From Acidobacteriota bacterium (GTDB lineage: Bacteria > Acidobacteriota > Terriglobia > Acidiferrales > UBA7541), in contig JACOSF010000301.1 of the NCBI GenBank assembly GCA_016179005.1, positions 1 through 6,780 on the forward strand: a stretch of 6,780 bases of DNA. The letters run 5' to 3'. A model generated the notes under the pieces. That model did no database searches. It saw nothing but the letters and a program-made list of their open reading frames with translations, and was not told the DNA's origin. Within the stretch, counting starts at the first letter, position 1, and the number at the start of each line of letters is the position of its first letter. A program made the translations under genes and the position numbers. This document shows positions 1-6,344 of this stretch, in pieces.

Positions 1-315
1 ATGAAGCGGCTGGACTTCGGGAAAGTTTCGACGCGGCGCTACCCGTGCTTGCGGCTGGCGCGGGAGGCGTTGCGCAAGGGCGGCGCGCTGCCGTGCGCGC
101 TCAATGCCGCGGATGAAGTTGCGGTGGCGGCGTTCCTCGAGCGGCGGCTGAGTTTTCCGGGCATTGCGGCGGTGGTGGAAGATGTGCTGGGAAAAATGCC
201 GCGGATGAAATTGACGAGCATGGATGACGTATTAAACGCAGACCGCGAGGCGCGGCGGCTGGCGCAGGAAGCGGTAACGAAAAGAAGTTTGCAGGCCGCG
301 CCGGCGAGCGCGTAA
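1..315 (+). CDS. dxr: 1-deoxy-D-xylulose 5-phosphate reductoisomerase, C-terminal part (5' end outside window)
   Basis: Dxr makes 2-C-methyl-D-erythritol 4-phosphate from 1-deoxy-D-xylulose 5-phosphate with NADPH, the first committed step of the MEP isoprenoid pathway, in the cytoplasm. The 104 visible residues match the last quarter of the family: RYPCLRLA near residue 13, then a GG turn, then LNAADEVAVAAFL at 34-46, then a closing helix DDVLNADREARRLA at 75-88. Most family members have LNAANE where this has LNAADE. The catalytic and NADPH-binding parts lie upstream. The ATG at base 1 is therefore almost certainly an internal methionine, since full-length Dxr is about 390-400 residues. The next gene, rseP, follows after 35 bp on the same strand, so they are probably co-transcribed. 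A later MEP gene, ispG, sits two genes on. Identification rests on motif recall, not a search. Confidence 0.9.
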   Translation: MKRLDFGKVSTRRYPCLRLAREALRKGGALPCALNAADEVAVAAFLERRLSFPGIAAVVEDVLGKMPRMKLTSMDDVLNADREARRLAQEAVTKRSLQAAPASA

Positions 316-350
316 ACACAAAAGCAGGAAAGGAAGAAGGCAGAGACTTC

Positions 351-1676
351 ATGGGTGACGCTTTTACTTACATTGTTTCGACGGCCATCGTGCTCGGGTT
401 GATGATCCTGGTGCACGAGTGGGGACATTTTGTGGCGGCGCGGGCGTTCGGCGTTCGCGTGGATGTTTTCTCGTTCGGCTTCGGGCCGCGCATCTGGGGA
501 CGCAAGCGCGGGGACACCGACTACCGGCTGAGCGCGCTGCCGCTGGGCGGGTACGTGAAGATGGCGGGTGATAATCCGTCCGAGGAACGCTCGGGCGACC
601 CCGCCGAGTTCCTCTCCAAGCCGAGGTGGCAGCGGGCGATCATCGCGCTGGCCGGGCCGTTCATGAATATTGTGACGGCGGTGATCATCTTCGATCTGCT
701 GTTCATGTTTGTGGGTGTCGGCCGCCCGCGGTACTTCGACCAGCCGGCGGAAATCGCCGCGGTGACGCGCAAGTCCGCGGCGGAAAGCGCCGGAATCCAG
801 GCCGGAGACCGCATCGTGGACGTCAACGGGGTGGCCATTTCCACCTGGGGCCAGGCCGCTGAGCGGATGAACGCCCTGTTGCCGAACAACGACCTCTCTG
901 TCAAGTTCGAGCGCGGCGCGACAACCTTCAACGTAGATGTGAAATCGAAAGCGCAGCTGGACATCAACGATGCATTGGGTTACCCACGCGACCCCGTGGT
1001 CATCGGCGACATCGCTCCAGGCATGCCCGGCGGCGCCGCGGGCCTGAAAGTGGGCGACGAAATCGTGGGGATCAACGACATACCGGTGGTCAGCTGGATG
1101 CAGTGCGTCTCCGCAATCCGAGGCTCGAAGGGCGAACTGTTGAAAATCGAAGTGAAGCGCGGCGAGGAGACGCTGCGCGTTTCCGTGAAGCCGGTGCTGG
1201 GCCGAGGCGGGCAAGGCTCTGCATGGCAGGTGGGGATCAGCAACCGTTTTGACCTGGTGTATACGCGGCTGGGGCCGGTGGACGCATTCACCCGGTCGGT
1301 GATCACGACGAGGGATGCTTCCGTGCTCATCGTCGGGATCGTGGGGCAACTGTTTACGGGCAAAGTGGCGTTGCGCGAAATGTCCAGCATCATCGGGATT
1401 TCTCGCGAGGCCGGGCAGGCGGCCAAGCGCGGGCCGGCGGACTTGATCGGGTTCATGGCCATGATCAGCTTGAACCTGGGGATCCTCAACCTGCTGCCCA
1501 TTCCGATTCTGGACGGCGGGCACATCCTGATGCTGTCGATCGAGGGCATCCGGCGGCGCGACCTGAGCCTGGCGGTGAAGGAACGTTTTGTGCAAGTGGG
1601 CCTGGTGTTCCTCTTGGTCGTTTTCGCCATCGTCATGTACAATGACATTTTGAAACTCCCGCTATTCCGTCGTTAA
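351..1676 (+). CDS. rseP: RIP metalloprotease RseP (site-2 protease family, M50B)
   Basis: RseP is a zinc intramembrane protease of the inner membrane. In model proteobacteria it cuts anti-sigma factors such as RseA after a first periplasmic cut, and it also clears leftover signal peptides; the substrate here is unknown. The 441 residues match the usual length (E. coli about 450). The zinc motif HEWGH lies at 22-26 in the first membrane segment. A GPFMN motif is at 102-106 in the second segment (about 95-122). Two PDZ-like domains follow (about 133-200 and 213-285), each with the AG-x2-GD or GL-x-VGDEI signature. The second active-site motif NLLPIPILDGGH is at 380-391, with D388 the likely third zinc ligand, and a last membrane segment spans about 413-432. 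The ATG at 351 has an AGGAAGAAGG-type ribosome binding site at 331-340. It lies 35 bp after dxr and 18 bp before ispG. The dxr–rseP pairing is common in bacteria and supports the call. Confidence 0.96.
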   Translation: MGDAFTYIVSTAIVLGLMILVHEWGHFVAARAFGVRVDVFSFGFGPRIWGRKRGDTDYRLSALPLGGYVKMAGDNPSEERSGDPAEFLSKPRWQRAIIALAGPFMNIVTAVIIFDLLFMFVGVGRPRYFDQPAEIAAVTRKSAAESAGIQAGDRIVDVNGVAISTWGQAAERMNALLPNNDLSVKFERGATTFNVDVKSKAQLDINDALGYPRDPVVIGDIAPGMPGGAAGLKVGDEIVGINDIPVVSWMQCVSAIRGSKGELLKIEVKRGEETLRVSVKPVLGRGGQGSAWQVGISNRFDLVYTRLGPVDAFTRSVITTRDASVLIVGIVGQLFTGKVALREMSSIIGISREAGQAAKRGPADLIGFMAMISLNLGILNLLPIPILDGGHILMLSIEGIRRRDLSLAVKERFVQVGLVFLLVVFAIVMYNDILKLPLFRR

Positions 1677-1694
1677 GCAAAGGACACTGGCCGA

Positions 1695-2864
1695 ATGAGA
1701 CCAGCCACACTTTTTCCGCGGAGAGTGACGCGCGCGGTGCGCGTGGGACGCCTGACCATCGGCGGGGACGCGCCCGTGGCGGTGCAGTCCATGACCAAGA
1801 CGGACACCCGCGACGTCAACGCCACGCTGCGGCAGATCGAGCAGATGGAGGCGGTGGGCTGCGAAGTGATCCGCATGGCTGTGCCCGACGCGGAAGCCGC
1901 CGCGGCCGTGGCGGAAATCCGCAAGCGCACGCAGGCTGTGCTCGTCGCGGACATCCACTTTCAGTTCCGGCTGGCGCTGGCGGTGCTCGACGCGGGCATC
2001 GACAAGCTACGCATCAATCCCGGAAATATCGGCGACGCGGACAAGGTCCGCCAGGTGGTGAAGAAGGCGCAGGCGTGCAAAGTACCCATGCGCATCGGCG
2101 TGAACGCCGGATCGCTCGAACGGCACCTGCTCGAAAAATACGGCTACCCCACGCCGGAAGGCATGTGCGAAAGCGCGCTCTTCCACGTGAAAATTCTGGA
2201 AGAGTTCGATTTCCGCGACATCATCATCTCGCTGAAGGCCTCCAGCGTGAACATGACCGTGGCCGCGTACCGCCTGCTGGCCAAGCAGGTGGACTATCCG
2301 TTCCACCTCGGCATCACCGAGGCGGGCACGCAGTTTTCCGGCACCATCAAGTCGGCCATCGGACTGGGCATGCTGCTGGCCGAGGGCATCGGCGACACGA
2401 TTCGAGTTTCGCTGGCCGCCGATCCGTGCGAGGAAGTGCGCGTGGGCTTTGACATTCTGAAGTCGTTGGAAATTCGCTCGCGCGGGCCGATGATCATCGC
2501 TTGCCCTACGTGCGGGCGGCTGGAAGTGGACCTGTTCAAGATCGTCGGCGAGATCGAGCAGCAGACCGCCCACATCCAGGAGCCGATTTCTGTGGCGGTG
2601 ATGGGCTGCGCGGTGAACGGCCCGGGGGAAGCCAAGGTGGCCGACCTCGGCGTGGCGTGCGGCGTGGGCAACGGCGTGCTGTACCGCGACGGCCACGCCT
2701 TCCGGCGCGTTTCGGAAGAGGCCATCGTGCCCGAGCTGATCAAGGAAATCGAAGCGTACATCGCCGACCGCAAGGCCGGCCGGCCCACCGAGCCCGCGGA
2801 GAAACTCGAAATCGCGGAGAACTCCAACATCGTCACCCTCGCCCCGAGCAGCGCCACCGATTAA
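1695..2864 (+). CDS. ispG: 4-hydroxy-3-methylbut-2-en-1-yl diphosphate synthase IspG (GcpE)
   Basis: IspG reductively opens 2-C-methyl-D-erythritol 2,4-cyclodiphosphate to HMBPP, the penultimate MEP-pathway step. It uses a 4Fe-4S cluster fed by flavodoxin or ferredoxin in the cytoplasm. The 389 residues hold a TIM-barrel N-terminal half with VQSMTKTDTRDV near 30-41, ADIHF at 85-89, LRINPGNIG near 105-113 and GITEAGT near 206. The cluster-binding domain carries CPTCGR with Cys270 and Cys273, then CAVNGPGE with Cys305 and Glu312. These four ligands fall at the same residue numbers as in the E. coli enzyme. It is the single-subunit bacterial form without the plant/Chlamydia insert. A polar tail of about 25 residues follows the conserved core and has no recognised function. 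The ATG at 1695 follows an AAAGGA-like site near 1678-1684. The gap to the Fur-family gene is only 15 bp, which points to co-transcription. Confidence 0.97.
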   Translation: MRPATLFPRRVTRAVRVGRLTIGGDAPVAVQSMTKTDTRDVNATLRQIEQMEAVGCEVIRMAVPDAEAAAAVAEIRKRTQAVLVADIHFQFRLALAVLDAGIDKLRINPGNIGDADKVRQVVKKAQACKVPMRIGVNAGSLERHLLEKYGYPTPEGMCESALFHVKILEEFDFRDIIISLKASSVNMTVAAYRLLAKQVDYPFHLGITEAGTQFSGTIKSAIGLGMLLAEGIGDTIRVSLAADPCEEVRVGFDILKSLEIRSRGPMIIACPTCGRLEVDLFKIVGEIEQQTAHIQEPISVAVMGCAVNGPGEAKVADLGVACGVGNGVLYRDGHAFRRVSEEAIVPELIKEIEAYIADRKAGRPTEPAEKLEIAENSNIVTLAPSSATD

Positions 2865-2879
2865 GGCAGGGAAGGGAAA

Positions 2880-3362
2880 ATGTCTCCCAGGCCGCAACGC
2901 CGCATCTCCTCCGGTGAAAGGATCAACGCCGACGAAAAGCCCGGGCGCTTGCAGTCCGAGCTGGAAAGCCGCGGCATCCGGCTGACGCGGCAGCGGCGCG
3001 TGCTGCTGCGGGTGATGGAAACGGCGCGGCGGCACCTGGACGCTCACGACCTGCTGCGGCGCGCGCGGAAAATCGACGGGCGCGTGCACCGCGTCACCGT
3101 GTACCGCACCATCGACCTGCTCAAGCGCCACGGGCTGATTGACGAGCTGGACCTGCTCCACTTGCGCGGCGACCGGCACTTCTACGAAAGCCACGCTGTC
3201 CGCGACCATATCCACATCGCCTGCCTGCGCTGCGGGAAGGTGCGGGAGTTCGAAAGCCGCCTGTTCGAGCGCCTCAAGCGGCAAATCGAGCGCGACCTTC
3301 GCATCAAGATCACCGTCACGCGCACGGAAATCGGCGGGTACTGCGAGACCTGCCGGCAATAG
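2880..3362 (+). CDS. Fur-family metal-responsive transcriptional regulator
   Basis: Fur-family proteins are dimeric cytoplasmic repressors that bind operators when loaded with Fe, Zn, Ni or Mn, or sense peroxide or haem. In this 160-residue protein a basic N-terminal extension (1-22) precedes the winged helix; RGIRLTRQRRVLL is at 31-43 and the recognition-helix region VHRVTVYRTIDLLKRHGL at 69-86. The dimerisation domain has CLRC at 115-118 and CETC at 155-158, the structural zinc site. By eye alignment to E. coli Fur, the S2-site ligands H33, E81, H90 and E101 are kept as H52, E103, H112 and E123. In the M site, only E108 clearly survives (E130), while H87, D89 and H125 become D109, I111 and T147. 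The sensed metal cannot be named from this. The start is supported by the purine-rich AGGGAAGGGAAA just upstream. It lies 15 bp after ispG and 183 bp before a TonB receptor gene whose promoter is full of TTGCAA boxes; that receptor is its likely target. Confidence 0.93.
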   Translation: MSPRPQRRISSGERINADEKPGRLQSELESRGIRLTRQRRVLLRVMETARRHLDAHDLLRRARKIDGRVHRVTVYRTIDLLKRHGLIDELDLLHLRGDRHFYESHAVRDHIHIACLRCGKVREFESRLFERLKRQIERDLRIKITVTRTEIGGYCETCRQ

Positions 3363-3405
3363 CTCCCCCCGGAGTGCCTGACTCCCTGCCGAAGCCTCCT
3401 CCGCT

Positions 3406-3444
3406 CTGCAACTGTGTTGCATCCTAGTTGCAACAATGTTGCGA
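3406..3444. promoter_or_regulatory. Array of four TTGCAA-type half-sites at 11-bp steps (putative Fur/Nur-type operator)
   Basis: Four hexamers stand exactly 11 bp apart: CTGCAA at 3406-3411, TTGCAT at 3417-3422, TTGCAA at 3428-3433 and TTGCGA at 3439-3444, separated by the 5-bp spacers CTGTG, CCTAG and CAATG. Each differs from TTGCAA by at most one base. TTGCAA is its own reverse complement, so every neighbouring pair forms a TTGCAA-N5-TTGCAA dyad on one helical face. The best pair, 3416-3434, reads GTTGCAT-CCTAG-TTGCAAC. The array ends six bases before the -35 box. From memory, this is the operator shape reported for Streptomyces Nur. The assignment to the adjacent Fur-family protein is inference. 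Confidence 0.7.
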
Positions 3445-3450
3445 AGGCTC

Positions 3451-3480
3451 TTGACAGGCGGAGGGGTCCGGGCGTACAGT
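3451..3480 (+). promoter_or_regulatory. Sigma70-type promoter of the TonB receptor gene
   Basis: A perfect -35 hexamer TTGACA at 3451-3456 is followed by an 18-bp spacer and TACAGT at 3475-3480, which matches TATAAT at four of six positions. The expected transcription start is near 3487. That gives a leader of about 60 nt before the GTG start at 3546. The promoter sits between two groups of TTGCAA boxes, as expected for a metal-repressed uptake gene. The -10 is imperfect, so the match is good but unproven. Confidence 0.65.
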
Positions 3481-3488
3481 GGGGCCGT

Positions 3489-3507
3489 GTTGCAAATTAG
3501 TTGCAAC
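3489..3507. promoter_or_regulatory. Perfect 7-5-7 palindromic operator (TTGCAA-N5-TTGCAA, Nur-box-like)
   Basis: The sequence GTTGCAA-ATTAG-TTGCAAC is a perfect inverted repeat of 7 bp arms around 5 bp. It lies directly at and after the predicted transcription start, a position where a bound repressor would block initiation or promoter escape. It shares arms and spacer length with the upstream array at 3406-3444, and its ATTAG spacer resembles the CCTAG spacer there. Total length 19 bp is typical of a Fur-family dimer site. The regulator is most likely the Fur-family protein encoded 127 bp upstream. Confidence 0.75.
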
Positions 3508-3545
3508 TGGGGCGGCCACCCCGCCCGTCGGAAAGGACTCCTCCC

Positions 3546-6242
3546 GTGCCTCGTTTTCTCCTGCGCATGTTCACGCTCCTGTTCTTTTGGTTTGTTCTGT
3601 TCGCCCCATCTGGTTGGGCACTTCCGAATATTTCACTGCGCGGGCGCGTTCTAGACGCGTCCGGCGCGGTCATTCCCGGCGCCAGAGTATCCGTTTTCAG
3701 TTCCGCTGGCGTGCCGGTGGGCAGCACGGCGGCGGATGCCGAGGGAAAGTTTGTTCTGGAGAATCTTTCGCCGGGCCGTTACGAGATTGTCGCCAGCCAG
3801 ACGGGGCTGGAACCTGCTTCGCGGGCCGTGGATGCCACCAGCGGCGAGCCCGGTGAAATCGTGCTGACGCTGCGGCTCGGCGTGGTGGCGAGCTGGGTGA
3901 CGGTGACCGCCAGCCGCGGGCAGCCGGAGGACGCGCAGAGCGTGCCGCACGGGCTGAGCCTGGTGGACTCCGGGCAGCGCATGACGCGGCCGGCGATGAT
4001 TCTTCCCCAGATATTCCGCGAAGAACCGGGCGTGCACGTGCAGCAGACCACGGCGCACCAGGGCGCGGTGCTCATCCGCGGGCTCACCGGGCAGCAGGTG
4101 CTGCACCTGATTGACGGCGTGCGCTTCAATAACTCGACGTTCCGCCCCGGACCCAACCAGTACTTGTCCACGGTGGATCCCGGCTTTGCGGAGCGCGTGG
4201 AAATCCTCCGCGGACCGAACGCCACGCAGTACGGCAGCGACAGCTTGGGGGGCACCATCAACCTGCTGCCGCCGCGTCCGGTGGGGGTGGCCGCGCGCGC
4301 GCAATTGCACGGCGAACTTTCGCCGTTCTTCCGCAGCGCGGACCTGGCCGGCGGGAGCAGCGCGCGGATTTCGTACGGCACCGAGAAAGTGCACGTGCTC
4401 GGCGGAGGAGCGTTCCGGCGCGGGCAGGATTTGCGGGCCGGAAAGGGCGGCGACTCCCACGCGGCGGTGACGCGCTTTCTGGGTCTTGACTCCAGCGCGC
4501 TGGGCGACCGTTTGCAGGACACGTCGTTCACGCAGTGGGCCGCGTACCTGCGCTTTTTTGCCAACCTGGGGCGCAACCAGACGCTCGCGATGACCTACCA
4601 CCGCGGCGAACAGCTCGGCGGGCGGCGCTACGACCAGCTGAACGGCGGAAACGGCAACCTGATCAACTCATTCAATCCGCAGGTGCTGGACTTCTTTTAT
4701 GCGCGCTACGAGAAGCAATCGCTGAGCTGGCTCGATTCGTTTTCGGGGACGTTTTCCTACAATCGGCAGCGCGACGATCGCCGCGCGCAGGGCGGCAGCG
4801 GCAATCCGCTGGCCAGCATCACCAGCGAAAATAACGTCACCTCCGTGTTCGGCTATCAGGGGCAGGGCACCACGCACTTCGGGCGGCACCACATCCTGCT
4901 TTTCGGCGGGGAGTTCTACGACGAATTCATCGGCTCCACGGCGCAGACGACGAACCCGGCGACGGGGGCTGTGTCCACCGTGCGCGCGCGGTTTCCCGAC
5001 GGCAGCCGCTACTCGAGCTACGGCGTCTTTACGCAACACAGCTCGGAATGGCTTTCCGCACGATTGCACACGCAGGCGGGCGTGCGCGCGAGCGGCATCC
5101 ACTTCCGCACGTTTGCCGCGAAAAATCCAGTGATCGGTGGCGTGCCCAGCGTTCCTGACTTTTCGTCCAAGCTGAATGACGTGACGTTTCAGGCCGGCGC
5201 ATCGTATCGGCTTGCGCAGCCGGTGACTGTTTTCTTATCGCTCTCGCGCGGCTTCCGCGCACCGAACACCACCGACTATTCCTCCGTGGGGCTCACCTCC
5301 AACGGCTTCGAGGTTTCGCCGCAGCAGGCCGCGGGGGCGGGCGGATTTATCGGCACGACCGCGGGGAGCACGGCCGCCTCCACGGGCCACCGGGCGGATC
5401 AGCTCGCGCCGGAAGCGCTGTGGGACATCGAGGGCGGCGTGCGACTGCACGCGGGGCGCTTTTCGGGGAGCTTCAATCTGTTTCAGTACAACCTGAGGGA
5501 CTTCATCACCAAGCGGACGCTGATCCTTCCGCCGGGCGCGGTGGGGCAGAGCATCGGTGGGGCGACGATTGTGTCGCAACTGGCTTCCGGTGCGGTGATC
5601 ACCGCGCAAGACCCGCGGCCGGTGCTGACCCGTGCGAACACAGGACGCGTGCGCATCCGCGGCTTTGAAGGCGAGACGCGCGTGAAGGCGACGTCTGCGC
5701 TGTTGCTCAGCGCGCAGGTTTCTTATCTGCGCGGCGTGGACAGGGAGGCGGGCGGCCCGCCGGATATCGAAGGCGGATTGCCGCCGGTGCAAGGCCTAGT
5801 GTCGTTGCGCTGGCAGCCGTCCGGGCGCGCGTACTGGGTGGAGACCTACAGCTTGTGGTCCGACCGGCAAGCGCGGCTCTCTTCGATTGAGCTGGCGGAT
5901 CAGCGCATCGGTGCCATCCGCACGCGCTCGTCCATCGCCGCCTTTTTCAACAATGGCGCGGTGGCCCGCGGGCTGGTGCAGGCCGGCGTTCTGCTGCCCA
6001 CCGGCGAGACACTGGCGCAGGTGCAGGACCGCGTGCTGGGCGTCGGCGTGAACAGCGCGCCGATGTTCAGGAAATCGCCCGGATTCGGCACACTCAACTT
6101 CCGGGGCGGCTATCGCGCCGGGGAGCACTCCGAAGTGGTGTGGATGCTCGAAAACGCGCTGGACAAGAACTACCGCACGCATGGGTCCGGGGTGGATTCG
6201 GCGGGGCGCAACCTGCAACTGACGTACGTGTTGCGCTTCTAA
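3546..6242 (+). CDS. TonB-dependent outer-membrane receptor with N-terminal carboxypeptidase-regulatory-like domain
   Basis: This is a ligand-gated outer-membrane beta-barrel that imports a scarce nutrient using TonB/ExbBD energy. I chose the GTG at 3546 because AAAGGA at 3532-3537 is 8 bp upstream. A longer frame opening at TTG 3501 would start inside the operator, and ATG 3567 lacks a well-placed site. The result is 898 residues. A signal peptide fits 1-25 (RFLLR, a Phe/Leu-rich core, then SGWA before LPN). A carboxypeptidase-regulatory-like domain spans about 29-113 (LRGRVLDASGAVIPGARV). SWVTVTAS at 116-123 is a possible TonB-box-like strand. The plug is about 128-245, with VLIRGLTGQQVLHLIDGVR, VEILRGPNATQYGSDSLGG and GTINLLPPRP. 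The barrel fills the rest and ends in LTYVLRF, with the terminal Phe expected for BAM-assembled proteins. The substrate is not evident from sequence. Flanking TTGCAA operators and the Fur-family gene upstream suggest metal-controlled uptake, perhaps of a metal chelate. Confidence 0.95.
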   Translation: MPRFLLRMFTLLFFWFVLFAPSGWALPNISLRGRVLDASGAVIPGARVSVFSSAGVPVGSTAADAEGKFVLENLSPGRYEIVASQTGLEPASRAVDATSGEPGEIVLTLRLGVVASWVTVTASRGQPEDAQSVPHGLSLVDSGQRMTRPAMILPQIFREEPGVHVQQTTAHQGAVLIRGLTGQQVLHLIDGVRFNNSTFRPGPNQYLSTVDPGFAERVEILRGPNATQYGSDSLGGTINLLPPRPVGVAARAQLHGELSPFFRSADLAGGSSARISYGTEKVHVLGGGAFRRGQDLRAGKGGDSHAAVTRFLGLDSSALGDRLQDTSFTQWAAYLRFFANLGRNQTLAMTYHRGEQLGGRRYDQLNGGNGNLINSFNPQVLDFFYARYEKQSLSWLDSFSGTFSYNRQRDDRRAQGGSGNPLASITSENNVTSVFGYQGQGTTHFGRHHILLFGGEFYDEFIGSTAQTTNPATGAVSTVRARFPDGSRYSSYGVFTQHSSEWLSARLHTQAGVRASGIHFRTFAAKNPVIGGVPSVPDFSSKLNDVTFQAGASYRLAQPVTVFLSLSRGFRAPNTTDYSSVGLTSNGFEVSPQQAAGAGGFIGTTAGSTAASTGHRADQLAPEALWDIEGGVRLHAGRFSGSFNLFQYNLRDFITKRTLILPPGAVGQSIGGATIVSQLASGAVITAQDPRPVLTRANTGRVRIRGFEGETRVKATSALLLSAQVSYLRGVDREAGGPPDIEGGLPPVQGLVSLRWQPSGRAYWVETYSLWSDRQARLSSIELADQRIGAIRTRSSIAAFFNNGAVARGLVQAGVLLPTGETLAQVQDRVLGVGVNSAPMFRKSPGFGTLNFRGGYRAGEHSEVVWMLENALDKNYRTHGSGVDSAGRNLQLTYVLRF

Positions 6243-6251
6243 AATGGAAGC

Positions 6252-6273
6252 GGACAGGCTAGAAAGCCTGTCC
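6252..6273. repeat. Perfect 22-bp palindrome (9-bp stem, 4-base loop); possible dispersed repeat or terminator
   Basis: GGACAGGCT at 6252-6260 pairs perfectly with AGCCTGTCC at 6265-6273 around the loop AGAA. It begins 9 bases after the receptor gene stop. The stem is GC-rich and could end or protect the receptor transcript, but no T-tract follows (TACGATAG), so it is not a classical intrinsic terminator. The compact palindrome with short flanks resembles small dispersed intergenic palindromes (REP-like) found in many copies in some GC-rich genomes. Only a genome-wide count can tell the two apart. Confidence 0.55.
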
Positions 6274-6306
6274 TACGATAGTTCGAGTGCAGCCGTTCGA
6301 GTTTCC

Positions 6307-6335
6307 TTGCAAATCCGCGGCGCTCAGCATATATG
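6307..6335 (+). promoter_or_regulatory. Candidate promoter of the antiporter gene, nearly leaderless
   Basis: TTGCAA at 6307-6312 (four of six matches to the -35 consensus) and TATATG at 6330-6335 (four of six to the -10) are 17 bp apart. A transcript would start near 6342, only about three bases before the ATG at 6345. That ATG has no recognisable Shine-Dalgarno sequence, which fits a leaderless or near-leaderless mRNA. The rest of the gap between 6274 and 6306 holds only a short direct repeat, GTTCGAGT at 6281-6288 and 6295-6302. The evidence is weak. Confidence 0.3.
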
Positions 6336-6344
6336 TAGCGACCC

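Noticed and set aside
39..1595. A 518-codon open frame on the minus strand opposite dxr and rseP
   Set aside because: It is an antisense shadow of GC-rich coding DNA. Its translation is low-complexity and rich in His, Arg, Pro and Ala, with no known motif, while the + strand has two confident genes.
1614..1643. Possible internal promoter for ispG in the end of rseP (TTGGTC, 18 bp, TACAAT)
   Set aside because: The -10 is good but the -35 matches only three of six positions, and the region is coding for the last membrane segment of RseP. It is not strong enough to annotate.
3371..3385. Small hairpin GGAGT-GCCTG-ACTCC just after the Fur-family gene, as a terminator
   Set aside because: The stem is only 5 bp with no T-tract, so it is too weak to call a terminator.
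2007..3506. A 499-codon minus-strand open frame opposite ispG and the Fur-family gene
   Set aside because: It is a shadow frame with composition typical of GC-rich antisense translation, and it would overlap two well-supported genes and the operator region.
3363..3545. Cobalamin or other riboswitch in the receptor leader
   Set aside because: The predicted leader after the promoter is only about 60 nt and shows no B12-box or other aptamer signature; the DNA palindromes explain the region better.
3651..4601. Overlapping minus-strand open frames (316 and 265 codons) opposite the TonB receptor gene
   Set aside because: They have no recognisable domain and lie fully inside a confident gene; they are explained by codon bias on the + strand.
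6281..6302. Short direct repeat GTTCGAGT x2 as a transposon target-site duplication
   Set aside because: The copies are only 14 bp apart with six unrelated bases between, so no element is enclosed.
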